A DNA stretch of 64,000 nt, from the NCBI RefSeq assembly GCF_030658505.1, contig NZ_JAUTXR010000120.1, positions 1-64,000 of the forward strand. The letters are read 5' to 3'. The stretch's first letter is position 1. Every line of letters begins with the position of its first letter. The translations under genes were made by a program, and so were the position numbers. The notes under the pieces are model-generated. The model did no database searches, was not told the origin of the DNA, and saw only the letters and a program-made list of their open reading frames with translations. This DNA comes from Stenotrophomonas raiganjensis (SeqCode). Its GTDB lineage: Bacteria > Pseudomonadota > Gammaproteobacteria > Xanthomonadales > Xanthomonadaceae. Shown here one piece after another: positions 36,386 through 46,307 of the stretch.

Positions 36386-36401
36386 TTTGTCGATCGACAA
36401 A
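36386..36401. promoter_or_regulatory. Probable TetR operator palindrome
   Basis: Perfect 16-bp inverted repeat TTTGTCGATCGACAAA, 15 nt before the ATG of the divergent isomerase gene and 70 nt from the TetR start. Its placement over the likely promoter/RBS region fits a repressor site. Confidence 0.7.
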
Positions 36402-36416
36402 TAATTGGAACAACAC

Positions 36417-37472
36417 ATGCAGACCCTCAAGGGCCCCAGCCTGCACCTGGCGCAGTTCGCCGCCGACCAGGCCCCATTCAACTCACTTGCCGGCATCGCC
36501 GCGTGGGCCGCCGCCCACGGTTTCAAGGCGCTGCAGATTCCCGCGTGGGATGCGCGCCTGTTCGACCTGGCCACCGCCGCCGACAGCCAGGACTACTGCG
36601 ACGACATCCGCGGCACCCTGGCCGAGCACGGCCTGCAGGTCAGCGAGCTGACCACCCACATCCTCGGCCAACTGGTGGCCGTGCATCCGGCCTACGACGA
36701 ACTCTGCGATGGTTTCGCCCCCGAAGCACTGCGCGGCAATCCGAAAGCGCGCAGCGAATGGGCACAGCAGCAGCTGCACCTGGCCGCCTGTGCCTCGCGC
36801 CGTCTTGGGTTGCAGGACATGGGCACCTTCTCCGGCTCGTTCGCCTGGCCCTACCTGTTCCCGTTCCCGCAGCGCCCGCCTGGCCTGATCGATGCCGCCT
36901 TCGATGAACTGGCGCGCCGCTGGCGGCCGATCCTCGATACCTGCGAGGACAACGGCATCAACCTCTGCTACGAGATCCACCCCAGCGAAGACCTGCATGA
37001 CGGCATCAGCTTCGAGCGTTTCTTCGAGCGCGTCGGCCAGCACGAGCGCTGCCGCATCCTGTTCGATCCCAGCCACTTCGTGCTGCAGCAGCTCGATTAC
37101 CTGCAGTACCTGGACATCTACCACCCGCTGATCCGCATGTTCCACGTCAAGGATGCGGAGTTCCGCCCCAGCGGCCGCCAGGGCATCTACGGTGGCTACG
37201 CCGACTGGACCGAGCGGGCCGGCCGTTTCCGCTCGCTGGGCGACGGCCAGGTCGACTTCAAGTCGATCTTCTCCAAGCTGGCCCAGTACGACTACCAGGG
37301 CTGGGCGACGCTGGAATGGGAGTGCTGCCTGAAGGACCAGGAAGCCGGTGCGCGCGAAGGTGCCGCATTCATCCGTGATCACATCATTCCGGTCACCGAC
37401 AAGATCTTCGACGACTTCGCCGGTGCACCGATCAGCACCGCACAGATGCAGCAGATGCTCGGCATCGCCTGA
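36417..37472 (+). CDS. Sugar phosphate isomerase/epimerase (AP endonuclease-2 fold)
   Basis: 351 residues from ATG 36417; an in-frame TTG at 36405 is less likely. TIM-barrel metal enzyme pattern of the xylose-isomerase-like family: LCYEIHPSEDLHDG (Glu ligand), ILFDPSHFVLQQLDYLQY (Asp/His), MFHVKDAEF (His/Asp), and WATLEWECCLKD (Glu). Such enzymes isomerise or epimerise sugars or inositol derivatives. First gene of a three-gene rightward operon with two alpha/beta hydrolases, probably repressed by the divergent TetR. Substrate unknown. Confidence 0.88.
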   Translation: MQTLKGPSLHLAQFAADQAPFNSLAGIAAWAAAHGFKALQIPAWDARLFDLATAADSQDYCDDIRGTLAEHGLQVSELTTHILGQLVAVHPAYDELCDGFAPEALRGNPKARSEWAQQQLHLAACASRRLGLQDMGTFSGSFAWPYLFPFPQRPPGLIDAAFDELARRWRPILDTCEDNGINLCYEIHPSEDLHDGISFERFFERVGQHERCRILFDPSHFVLQQLDYLQYLDIYHPLIRMFHVKDAEFRPSGRQGIYGGYADWTERAGRFRSLGDGQVDFKSIFSKLAQYDYQGWATLEWECCLKDQEAGAREGAAFIRDHIIPVTDKIFDDFAGAPISTAQMQQMLGIA

Positions 37473-37492
37473 GCCACAACGGAGCACTCCCC

Positions 37493-38375
37493 ATGACGAC
37501 GTCCCTTCCCGCTGGCGCTGCCGGCGACGACACCCTGCGCAACCACTACCTGCGCATCGATGGCCAGCGCGTGCACTGCGTCTCCGCCGGCCAAGGCGAG
37601 CCGGTACTGTTGATTCCCGGCTGGCCCCAGACCTGGTACGCGTGGCGCCACGTGCTGCATGCCCTGGCCGCAGCCGGCTTCGAAGCGATCGCGGTCGATC
37701 CGCCGGGCATCGGCGAATCCGACCGCCCTGCCCACGGCTACGACACCGGCAGCGCTGCCGACGTGCTGCACCAGACCATGCAGGCGCTGGGCCACGATCG
37801 CTACCAGGTGGTCGGCCATGACATCGGCATGTGGATCGCCTATGCACTGGCCAGCGACCAGCCACAGGCAGTGCGCCAGTTGGCGGTCACCGAAGCAGTG
37901 ATTCCCGGCCTGGCGCCGGAACCGGGCATCTTCGCCGCACCGGCCGACAACATTTTCCTCTGGCACTTCATGTTCAACCAGGTTGCCGATCTGCCGGAGG
38001 CGCTGATCAGCGGCCGTGAGCGCGCCTACCTGGAGTTCATGTTCGACCGCTGGTCGTACCGCCGCGACGCAGTGGCCGCCGATACCTACATCGCCGCCTA
38101 CAGCCGCCCCGGCGCACTGCGGGCCGGCTTCGCGTGGTACCGCGCGATTCCGGAAACGATCCGCCAGAACAAGCAGCGCGCGCAGCGCCGGTTGCCGATG
38201 CCGGTGCTGGCGATCGGCGCCGAGCACGCCACCGGCGATGCGCCGATGCTGACCCTGCAACCGCATGCCGACAACGTGCGCGGTAGCATCGTGCCGGGTT
38301 GCGGTCACTTCATCATGGAGGAGGCACCGCAGGCGTTCCTCGCGCAGCTGCTACCGTTCCTGCAGGAGGCGCGCC

Positions 38376-38386
<11 letters not shown>
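37493..38386 (+). CDS. Alpha/beta hydrolase (epoxide hydrolase-like)
   Basis: 297 residues. Oxyanion motif LIPGWPQTWYAW (HGxP-like), the nucleophile elbow VVGHDIGMWIAY with Asp, as in epoxide hydrolases and haloalkane dehalogenases, a lid region (FLWHFMFNQVADLPEALISGRERAYL), and the catalytic His in VPGCGHFIMEEAP. It follows the isomerase by 20 nt and overlaps the next gene by 11 nt, so it is in the same operon. Epoxide or ester substrate cannot be decided. Confidence 0.9.
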
Positions 38387-39569
<1,183 letters not shown>

Positions 39570-39618
39570 GACGGTAGCGAGCATGTTTTGGGACATCCGC
39601 CCAATGCCCCCAGGATCG

Positions 39619-39874
39619 ATGCCCCCCACTCCCCGACCTTGCGACTCGGCGTGCAAAGCCGAGTGGAAAAACCCAGAAGCTGTTCGACGGCGACGGCCTC
39701 CATCAGGAAATTTCCCCGAGCGGCAGCCGCTGGTGGCGGATGAAGTACCGCTTCGACGGGAAGGAGATGTGCCTGGCGCTGGGCGCCCGCCTCGAGGTGC
39801 CACCGCAGCTGGCCCGTAACCGCCGCGAAGACGCGAGGCGCATAGTCGACCCGAGGCGTGATCCGACTCTGTAG
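39619..39874 (+). pseudogene. Remnant of a tyrosine recombinase (integrase), N-terminal part
   Basis: The frame ending in TAG at 39872-39874 reads KLFDGDGLHQEISPSGSRWW and MKYRFDGKEMCLALGARLEV, then QLARNRREDARRIVDPRRDP. This is the DUF4102-type N-terminal domain of island integrases (usual form KLFDGDGLHLLVSPSGSKWW, LALGxYPxVSLxEAR). An ATG at 39619 begins in another frame (MPPTPRPCDSACKAEW), so a frameshift near 39665-39675 is needed, and the catalytic C-terminal domain is missing. The position right behind tRNA-Ala is the classic site for such integrases. Confidence 0.75.
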
Positions 39875-40147
39875 ATGAAGGAAGTCGTCGCGGCCAGGGC
39901 CGGCCCATTGCCAGGAGAAAATCCTACCGCTCCGTCCACCACGACGCGACGCGCCCAAGGGCAGGTATTTACCCACAGCACAACGCGGACGCTCCTGATC
40001 GACGAGCTTTTCGGCAACTGACAACATGAAAAATGTATGAAGCAATCACAAAAGCAGGACGTTGAGCTCAGCGCGCCTGATGCCCTTGTCGTCGAGCCCT
40101 CTATCGACACCTGCTCACTCCTGCTCGTTGCAAGCTGAAGGAAGACA

Positions 40148-41020
40148 ATGTCACCGAAGGCCAAGGTTCCACTCCTCCTGGCAGCCGGCGCCTTGGTCGG
40201 GGCAGGCATCTGGTATGAAACCGCCTCCCCGCCACCGCGACAGAGCCACGACACCGTCGCAGCCCCCATGACTGAAGGACCCAGGATCACGGCGACCAGG
40301 AATGCCACCCCCACTGCTGGCGCAACTACAGCGATCGGTCTGACCTCCTCGGCAAACAGATCAGTTCGCGTGCGACATCTATCTGGCAGAGCCTATGTTG
40401 TCGAGGACTTCGGGCCTGTGCCGAGCGGAACCATCGACAAGGTAATTGCGGAACTCTCGCCATTGGCGATAGCCGGTGACGCGACAGCCTCGTATGGAAT
40501 TTTTCTAAAGTTCAATGAATGCGCAGACATCAACAGACGCGCATCCAGGGGCGTCGCCCTTCAAGCAACACCAGATGTCGCAGCTGCCTGCAATGATTTT
40601 TCGATGGAAAGTGACGTCAACTCAAGCAAATGGCTGTCACTTGCTGCAGAGCAGGGAAACATCGGAGCGCGACTCCTGTATGCCGCAGACTCCGAATCAG
40701 CGCTCGGCGGGCCTGCGGAACTGCTTCGCAGCCCAGACCTCGCAAATGAATACAAGCGGAAAGCCGTGGACTATCTGCAGGACATGGCATCTCAAGGCAG
40801 CACCGACGCGCTCCTTCAGCTTGGGAATGCCTACCACGCTGGAGTCCTGATCGATGAGGACCTGGTTGCAAGCAGAGCGTACTTTGAAGCCGTGCGCCTT
40901 GTGGACCCGTCAATAGTACCGGCACGTCAGGTTGGCACCTTGGACAAATCGCTAAACGGAGAACAACTTTCCATGGCAAAAAGAAAGGGAACTCAAATCC
41001 ATGCCTCGTGCTGTCGATAG
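40148..41020 (+). CDS. Hypothetical exported or membrane-anchored protein (islet gene)
   Basis: 290 residues from ATG 40148 with GAAGGA upstream. The N-terminal hydrophobic stretch VPLLLAAGALVGAGIWY is a signal or anchor. Residues 160-260 look Sel1/TPR-like (WLSLAAEQGNIGARLLYAAD, YLQDMASQGSTDALLQLGNAYHAGVLIDED). Function not recognised. Codon use is visibly less GC-rich at third positions than the flanking core genes, consistent with acquisition. Its 3' end overlaps the next gene by 20 nt. Confidence 0.7.
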   Translation: MSPKAKVPLLLAAGALVGAGIWYETASPPPRQSHDTVAAPMTEGPRITATRNATPTAGATTAIGLTSSANRSVRVRHLSGRAYVVEDFGPVPSGTIDKVIAELSPLAIAGDATASYGIFLKFNECADINRRASRGVALQATPDVAAACNDFSMESDVNSSKWLSLAAEQGNIGARLLYAADSESALGGPAELLRSPDLANEYKRKAVDYLQDMASQGSTDALLQLGNAYHAGVLIDEDLVASRAYFEAVRLVDPSIVPARQVGTLDKSLNGEQLSMAKRKGTQIHASCCR

Positions 41021-41531
41021 GAAGTTCTTCCGCATCCCCCGCCGCAAGGCCATTCTCATCCTGATAGTCACTGCCGCGCTCGCCCTCGCAGCAAGCACGT
41101 TCGCCTTTGAGCGCGGCCCCTACTTCTGCAACGACTGTCACGTGGCATCGCCAGTCCCTGACGCAAGAACCTTGGAAATCATAAAAGACTCGCGCGCACC
41201 AATCGACTATGTTCCGCTCTTCGCGTGGGCAACGGGAACGACGTACCAGATCTGCAATTCGACTCATTGCACGGTCTATCATGAAAACTTCGAAGGCAAT
41301 TGGGTGGGCGAGGGACAGATCGCTCGAGAAGGGGTTCCGCCCGACCCGATCTACGGAGGGGATGTTGATGCAGGCGGTGGTGACACTGGCGGTACCGGCG
41401 GCGGGATGATTGGCGGGGGTGGGTGCTACGGCAACTGCGGGGGAAATGTTGTCGTCGGCCCGATCTCAAACCCAGGCAATGGCGGTGGTGGAAAGCCACA
41501 GGAACCCCCGCGTATTGAAGACCCGGAATGA
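41001..41531 (+). CDS. Hypothetical secreted protein with Gly-rich tail (islet gene)
   Basis: 176 residues. Basic N-terminus and hydrophobic segment (ILILIVTAALALAASTFAF at about 19-37) form a signal peptide or anchor. The mature part has Cys pairs (YFCNDCHV, ICNSTHC) and a Gly-rich stretch (GGGMIGGGGCYGNCGGN). CNDCH is not a full CxxCH haem motif at a normal position, though the string resembles one. Overlaps the preceding gene and shares its lower GC. Not recognised; probably a paired unit with the gene before. Confidence 0.65.
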   Translation: MPRAVDRKFFRIPRRKAILILIVTAALALAASTFAFERGPYFCNDCHVASPVPDARTLEIIKDSRAPIDYVPLFAWATGTTYQICNSTHCTVYHENFEGNWVGEGQIAREGVPPDPIYGGDVDAGGGDTGGTGGGMIGGGGCYGNCGGNVVVGPISNPGNGGGGKPQEPPRIEDPE

Positions 41532-41573
41532 TCAACCGAGTGCAGGAACCACCCCTCATTTCTCGAGTATCGA

Positions 41574-41590
41574 GCTCCACCGCTACTCAG
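41574..41590 (+). other. Putative att scar (copy of the tRNA-Ala end)
   Basis: GCTCCACCGCTACTCAG matches 15 of 17 bases of GCTCCACCACTATTCAG at the tRNA-Ala 3' end (39463-39479). The two copies bracket the integrase remnant and both islet genes, and each is followed by a terminator. Confidence 0.55.
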
Positions 41591-41595
41591 AAACA

Positions 41596-41626
41596 CCCGT
41601 AGATCTTCATGATCTGCGGGCTTTTT
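41596..41626 (+). terminator. Terminator beyond the right islet border
   Basis: CCCGTAGATC-TTCAT-GATCTGCGGG stem followed by CTTTTTC. It probably is the original tRNA-Ala terminator displaced by the insertion. Confidence 0.7.
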
Positions 41627-41639
41627 CTTTTCCGGATGC

Positions 41640-42067
41640 CATTCAAGCTGGATCCTCGCCCCGTCCTTGCGCCGCGGACTGCTCGAATACGCATCACGGA
41701 CCTGCTGATCGCGCTGCCCGGGCCGCTGCCTGGCCTCGTCATCCCGCCCCTGTCCTGGCGGCTTTCCGGCACACCTTGTTTCGCGTCGCTCTGGCCGTTG
41801 TCACGCTCACTCATCGAAATCCCCCGTATCGGCGAAGGTCCAGCCAGCCATTTCGCTAGAGACTGCAAGGTGATCTGCCGGTCAGCCGGGTGCGAACCGG
41901 ACGCGATCGATGCCGAAGTCGCCTTCATGCGCCGCACGCTGGGCGCGGCACTGGGCCGCAAGCTGGCCGGCGGCTACACGCAGTTCGACTGGGGCGAAGC
42001 CTGGGCCCGTTTCGATCCGAAGGGCTTCATGGCCAGCAGCGGTATCCGCTACCGGCCACGTCGGTGA
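41640..42067 (+). other. Region without a confident gene; possible truncated coding end
   Basis: A plus-strand frame ending at 42067 has coding-like composition from about 41880 (AIDAEVAFMRRTLGAALGRK, YTQFDWGEAWARFDPKGF), but its upstream part looks non-coding. It could be the 3' remnant of a gene cut when the islet inserted or decayed. A minus-strand 76-codon frame (ATG 41816, MSERDNGQSDAKQG) has GGGGG upstream but runs into the terminator. Neither is recognised. Confidence 0.3.
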
Positions 42068-42073
42068 CCGTGC

Positions 42074-42835
42074 TCAGGTGCGGGTGATCGACACCCCACC
42101 CTCCACGCGCATCGCGCTGCCGGTAACGAAACTACTTTCATCGCTGGCCAGGAACAGCGCCGCGTTGGCGATCTCCTCCGGCTCGGCCATGCGCTTCAGT
42201 GCGTGCAGCGAGCGCACGAAGTCACGTGCATCGCCGGTGGGCGCCGCCTGCCGGCCCATCTCGGTATCGGTGCCCCCGGGCAGCAGCACGTTGCTGCGCA
42301 CGCCACGCGCCCCATACTCGGCGGCGATCACCTGGCTCAGGCCGATCAGTCCGGCCTTGCTCGACGCATAGGCCGCCATGCCCGGGAAGCCCACGGTATG
42401 GCCGACGAAGGTACCGACGAACACCAGCGAGCCACCGCCGCGTGCCAGCAATGCCGGAAGCTGCGCGCGTGCAGCATGGAAGGCGGCATCCAGATTGGTC
42501 GCCATCACCTCGCGCCAGGCGTCCACCGGGAACTCCGCCGCCGGCACGCCCGGGCCGAGCATGCCGGCATTGTTGAGGGCGATGTCCAGGCCGCCGAATG
42601 ACTGCTGGGCCAGATCGACCAGCGCCTGCGCCGTGCCCGGGTCGGCGACGTCGGCGGCATGCACCACGGCTTCGCCCCCGGCAAGGCGGATCTGCTCGGC
42701 CAGTGCCTGCAACGGCTTCGGCCGCCGCGCGTTGAGCACCAGCTTTGCTCCTTCGGCGGCGAAGCGCAGTGCGCTGGCGCGGCCAATGCCAGCGCTGGCA
42801 CCAGTGATGAGGGCGATCTTGTTGTTCAGGCGCAT
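42074..42835 (-). CDS. SDR family oxidoreductase
   Basis: 253 residues from ATG 42835. Classical short-chain dehydrogenase: ITGASAGIGRASAL, LNNAGMLGPGVP, GSLVFVGTFVGHT (the usual catalytic Ser position has Thr/Gly neighbours, so it is slightly atypical), YASSKAGLIGL, and the C-terminal FLASDESSFVTGSAMRVEGG. NARRPK after strand 2 suggests NADP(H). Substrate unknown. Divergent from the Ada-like gene with 132 nt between starts. Confidence 0.9.
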   Translation of the reverse strand: MRLNNKIALITGASAGIGRASALRFAAEGAKLVLNARRPKPLQALAEQIRLAGGEAVVHAADVADPGTAQALVDLAQQSFGGLDIALNNAGMLGPGVPAAEFPVDAWREVMATNLDAAFHAARAQLPALLARGGGSLVFVGTFVGHTVGFPGMAAYASSKAGLIGLSQVIAAEYGARGVRSNVLLPGGTDTEMGRQAAPTGDARDFVRSLHALKRMAEPEEIANAALFLASDESSFVTGSAMRVEGGVSITRT

Positions 42836-42967
42836 GCAGGCGGTACCGGTTGTGAAGTGGCCGCCACGATGCCGCGCCTTCGGCCCGCCAACACTCCGTT
42901 TCCGGGCCTCGTGGCCAGGTGCAGGAAACGGAGTTTCCGTAGCGACGGCGCATGCCAGAATCCAGCC

Positions 42968-43810
42968 ATGGACAGCACCGCCATCACCGCCCTCGATGCC
43001 CGCGTCGAACGAGTCTGCCGTCATCTGCAGGCCAGCCTCGACGAACCCTCGCTGCAGGAACTGGCCGACATCGCCGGCTGCAGCCCGACCCGCCTGCACC
43101 GCCTGTTCAAGCAGGCCACCGGGTTGACCCCGAAGCAGTACGCCGCCGCCCTGCGCGCCGATCGCCTGCGCACCGGGCTGGAGCAACAGGAGCGCATCAC
43201 CGATGCCTTCCACGATGCCGGCTTCGGTTCCAGCGGGCGCTTCTACGAAAACGCACCGAAGCTACTGGGCATGACCCCAAAGCAATGGCGTGCCGGTGGA
43301 CGCGGCGAAGTCATCTACTTCGCGCTTGCCGAGAGCTCGTTGGGCAGCGTGCTGGTGGCCAGCAGTGCCACCGGCGTGGTCGCGATCCTGCTCGGCGACG
43401 ATCCGGAGACGCTGCTGCAGTCACTGCAGCAACGCTTCCGCCGGGCCGAACTGATCGGCGCCGACCAGGGCTATGAACAACTGGTGGCACACGTGGTGGG
43501 CCTGGTCGAGGATCCCTCACGAGGCACCACGCTGCCGCTGGACATCCGCGGCACCGCTTTCCAGCAACGGGTATGGCAGGCGCTGCAGCAGATTCCACGC
43601 GGCCAGACCGCCTCGTATGCCGACATCGCCGCGCGTATCGGCGCGCCGCGATCAAGCCGCGCGGTGGCACGCGCCTGTGCAAGCAATCCGCTGGCGGTGG
43701 CAGTGCCCTGCCATCGGGTGGTGCGCCGCGATGGCGACCTGTCCGGCTATGCCTGGGGCGTTGCACGCAAGCGCGAACTGCTGCGCCGGGAAAAGGCCTC
43801 GACGGCCTGA
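42968..43810 (+). CDS. Ada-like AraC regulator / O6-methylguanine-DNA methyltransferase
   Basis: 280 residues. AraC-type helix-turn-helix at about 10-110 (LQELADIAGCSPTRLHRLFK, DAFHDAGFGSSGRFYENAPK, MTPKQWRAGG). The MGMT domain follows at about 115-280, with GTAFQQRVWQALQQIPRGQTASYADIA and the acceptor cysteine in AVPCHRVVRRDGDLSGYAWG. The N-terminal zinc/methyl-phosphotriester domain of E. coli Ada (about 80 residues) is absent, so it cannot be induced the Ada way. It likely repairs O6-methylguanine and regulates other genes. Confidence 0.92.
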   Translation: MDSTAITALDARVERVCRHLQASLDEPSLQELADIAGCSPTRLHRLFKQATGLTPKQYAAALRADRLRTGLEQQERITDAFHDAGFGSSGRFYENAPKLLGMTPKQWRAGGRGEVIYFALAESSLGSVLVASSATGVVAILLGDDPETLLQSLQQRFRRAELIGADQGYEQLVAHVVGLVEDPSRGTTLPLDIRGTAFQQRVWQALQQIPRGQTASYADIAARIGAPRSSRAVARACASNPLAVAVPCHRVVRRDGDLSGYAWGVARKRELLRREKASTA

Positions 43811-43848
43811 AGCAGGTGCCGACCTTGGTCGGCACACTCGCCAGGCAC

Positions 43849-44874
43849 TCAATCCAGCTTCACCACCAGCTTGCCGAAGTTGTGCCCCTTCAGCAGCCCA
43901 AAGAACGCCTCCGGCGCGTTCACCAGCCCTTCCACCACATCCTCGCGGTACTGGATGCGGCCCTCGCGCAGCCACTGCGGCATCTCGCGCTCGAAGTCCG
44001 GCCACAGATGGTTGAAGTCGTGCACGATGAAACCGCGCACGGTCAAGCGCTGGCGCAGGATCTGGCTGAACAGCGCTGGCAGGCGGTCCGGGCCAGGCTG
44101 CTCGACACCCCGATCATTGTAGGTAGCGATGGTGCCGCACACCGGAATGCGGGCGAAGTCGTTGAGCAACGGCAGCACTGCATCCAGTACATGGCCCCCG
44201 ACGTTCTCGAAGTACACGTCGATGCCCGCAGGTACCGCTGCGCGCAACTGCGCGGCGAAATCAGCCGCGCGATGATCCAGCGCCACGTCCACGCCCAGCG
44301 TCTGCAGATAGGCACGCTTGGCCTCGCCACCGGCGATGGCGACCACGCGCGCGCCCTGCAGCTTGGCCAGCTGCGCCACAGTCGCGCCGACCGGCCCGGT
44401 CGCGGCGGCCACCACCAGCGTCTCGCCCGGCTTCAGGCGGGCGATTTCATGCAGGCTGGAATAGGCGGTGAAACCGGGCATGCCATACACGCCCAGCGCC
44501 GTACTCAACGGCAGGCCGGCCGGATCCAGCCGACGCCCCAGCGCCTTGGCCGGCAGTACTGCATGGGTCTGCCAACCGCCCGGTGCCAGCAGCAGATCTC
44601 CCACCGTCACACCTTCGGCGTTGGATCGCAGCACTTCGGCCACGGTCTGGCCCTCCATCACCGCGCCCACCGCAACCGGCGCGGCATACGAGGGACCCTC
44701 GTCCATGCGTCCGCGCATGTACGGGTCCAGCGACAGGTAGCGGTTGCGCAGCAGCACTTCGCCATCCGCCAATGCCGGCAGCGCAGCCTGTTCCAGGCGG
44801 AAGTTGGCCGCGCTCGGCGCTCCCTGCGGACGCGACGCAAGCACGATGCGGGAGGTGGTCGAGGGATCGGACAT
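43849..44874 (-). CDS. CurA-like NADP-dependent oxidoreductase (zinc-free MDR)
   Basis: 341 residues. N-terminal LDPYMRGRMDEGPSYA is the hallmark of the leukotriene-B4 dehydrogenase/CurA group. The cofactor site is AAATGPVGATVAQLAKLQGARVVAIAGG, then YFENVGGHVLDAVLPLL and FIVHDF. No zinc ligands. These enzymes reduce alpha,beta-unsaturated ketones with NADPH. Stands alone, convergent with the Ada-like gene. Confidence 0.93.
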   Translation of the reverse strand: MSDPSTTSRIVLASRPQGAPSAANFRLEQAALPALADGEVLLRNRYLSLDPYMRGRMDEGPSYAAPVAVGAVMEGQTVAEVLRSNAEGVTVGDLLLAPGGWQTHAVLPAKALGRRLDPAGLPLSTALGVYGMPGFTAYSSLHEIARLKPGETLVVAAATGPVGATVAQLAKLQGARVVAIAGGEAKRAYLQTLGVDVALDHRAADFAAQLRAAVPAGIDVYFENVGGHVLDAVLPLLNDFARIPVCGTIATYNDRGVEQPGPDRLPALFSQILRQRLTVRGFIVHDFNHLWPDFEREMPQWLREGRIQYREDVVEGLVNAPEAFFGLLKGHNFGKLVVKLD

Positions 44875-45139
44875 GGCCAGGTCTCTGCTGTTGCCAGCAT
44901 CAGGAAAGGACTGCCGACACTACGCCGCGGCGATCCCCGATGGCGGCCACGAAAACAGCGTTCCATTGCCCGGACCCGCGCGGGTCCGGCGCAGCCCCTG
45001 CCCTTGCAGCATTCGCGCTTGCGGCGACCCGCTGATTTCCACGGCAGACGATGATCGATTGGCCACGCCCGCCCCACAACGGAGGATCAAGCACTTGCGA
45101 GCGCGCAGACGGCAATGTGAAGAAATCTTGGCAAAACGC
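44875..45139. other. Intergenic region with a perfect palindrome
   Basis: No coding frame with support. A 20-nt perfect palindrome CCGGACCCGCGCGGGTCCGG lies at 44970-44989. The rest appears featureless up to the tRNA-Phe promoter. Confidence 0.5.
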
Positions 45140-45168
45140 TTGCCGAAGACTGCCGACCTCCGTAATAT
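45140..45168 (+). promoter_or_regulatory. Promoter of the tRNA-Phe pair
   Basis: TTGCCG (45140-45145), a 17-nt spacer, then TAATAT (45163-45168), with the tRNA starting 39 nt downstream of the -10 box. Confidence 0.6.
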
Positions 45169-45207
45169 ACGCCTCCTTGGCAGCGACCTCGCTGCTACGA
45201 AACATGT

Positions 45208-45283
45208 GGCCGAGTAGCTCAGTTGGTAGAGCAGGGGATTGAAAATCCCCGTGTCGGCGGTTCGATTCCGTCTTCGGCCACCA
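45208..45283 (+). tRNA. tRNA-Phe (GAA anticodon), copy 1
   Basis: 76 nt with encoded CCA. Acceptor GGCCGAG/TTCGGCC, anticodon loop TTGAAAA (GAA), T arm GGTTCGATTCC. Confidence 0.96.
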
Positions 45284-45291
45284 CTTTCGAA

Positions 45292-45319
45292 GGCCTGCAG
45301 AAATGCGGGTCTTTTTTTT
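45292..45319 (+). terminator. Hairpin and T-run between the two tRNA-Phe genes
   Basis: CCTGCAGAAATGCGGG is an imperfect version of the stem after copy 2, followed by eight T. Confidence 0.65.
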
Positions 45320-45356
45320 CCGGAAACCGGGTTTGATCACGGTTGCCGCACAATTT

Positions 45357-45432
45357 GGCCGAGTAGCTCAGTTGGTAGAGCAGGGGATTGAAAATCCCCG
45401 TGTCGGCGGTTCGATTCCGTCTTCGGCCACCA
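45357..45432 (+). tRNA. tRNA-Phe (GAA anticodon), copy 2
   Basis: Identical to copy 1 over its 76 nt by eye. The 73-nt spacer carries the hairpin and T-run above, so copy 2 either has read-through transcription or its own promoter. Confidence 0.96.
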
Positions 45433-45441
45433 TCTTAAGAG

Positions 45442-45467
45442 ACCTGCAGAAATGCAGGTCTTTTTTT
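45442..45467 (+). terminator. Terminator after tRNA-Phe copy 2
   Basis: ACCTGCA-GAAA-TGCAGGT stem (45442-45459) with a run of T after a C. Confidence 0.85.
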
Positions 45468-45592
45468 GTTCGCGCTATCCCCTCGACGCCTGACCTTCTT
45501 CCACGACGGGCGGCTGCCTGTCGATTGACGAAACATTTACACCGGCCCATGCCGTGGCACCTACGCTCCAGACTCCTGCCTGGAGCCTGCCG

Positions 45593-46144
45593 ATGCCTCT
45601 GCGCCCCACCCTGCTCGCCTGCCTGCTGCTGGTCGCCTCGCCAACGATCGCCGCCGAGCCGTTGCGGGCGGTCGACAGCCTGGACATCGATCGCTACGCA
45701 GGCCAGTGGCACGAGATCGCGCACCTGCCGGTGTCATTCCAGAAGCGGTGCGTCGGCGAGATCACCGCCAACTACGGGCTGCGCCGCGACGGCCGCATCA
45801 GCGTCACCAATGCCTGCCGCAACGGCGACGGCGAGCGCGTGGTCGCTGAAGGCGTGGCACGCCCGGTGGCAGGCCATCCCGGCCAGTTGCAGGTGCGCTT
45901 CGTGCCGGACTGGCTGAGCTGGGCCCCGCTGGTCTGGGCTGACTATTGGGTGCTGGCGCTGGATCCGGACTATCAATGGGCACTGGTTGGTGAACCGGAC
46001 CGGAAGTACCTGTGGATCCTCTCGCGCCTGCCGGAAATGGATCGCGCACGCTTCGAGGCACTGAAAGAAAAAGCCGAGGCCATGGGCTACGACCTGCGCC
46101 CGCTGCGCCTGATGGCCCCGCTTCGCGATACGCCCGCCGATTGA
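45593..46144 (+). CDS. Lipocalin family protein (Blc-like)
   Basis: 183 residues from ATG 45593. Signal peptide PTLLACLLLVASPTIAAEP. The first conserved lipocalin region is RYAGQWHEIAHLPVSFQKRCVG (GxW motif), then ITANYGLRRDGRISVTNACR, ADYWVLALDPDYQWALVGEP, and YLWILSRLPEMD, as in bacterial lipocalin Blc. No lipobox Cys is clear (ACLLLVAS lacks the right context), so it is probably periplasmic. Such proteins bind lysophospholipids or fatty acids for membrane maintenance. Confidence 0.9.
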   Translation: MPLRPTLLACLLLVASPTIAAEPLRAVDSLDIDRYAGQWHEIAHLPVSFQKRCVGEITANYGLRRDGRISVTNACRNGDGERVVAEGVARPVAGHPGQLQVRFVPDWLSWAPLVWADYWVLALDPDYQWALVGEPDRKYLWILSRLPEMDRARFEALKEKAEAMGYDLRPLRLMAPLRDTPAD

Positions 46145-46307
46145 ACCGCGCCGCAACCGCGGCACCCCGCGCGCGCCATCCGGCGCCGCGCACGCCCGGC
46201 CGCCATCTTCACGCGCTACCCTCTGCGACGGGTCGCCACGGGCGATCCAAACGACCATACGCCGTAGTATGCTTATCCAACGCACCCCCTCCAGAGGACC
46301 TGCGCCC

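Noticed and set aside
41101..41160. CNDCH in the islet protein considered as a c-type haem site
   Set aside because: CxxCH is present as a string, but the protein has no cytochrome pattern around it and no distal Met region, so no haem function is claimed.
45208..45432. Tandem tRNA-Phe considered as a transposon or islet duplication
   Set aside because: Both copies are complete and identical with their own terminators and no integrase or cargo between. Ordinary gene duplication explains it.
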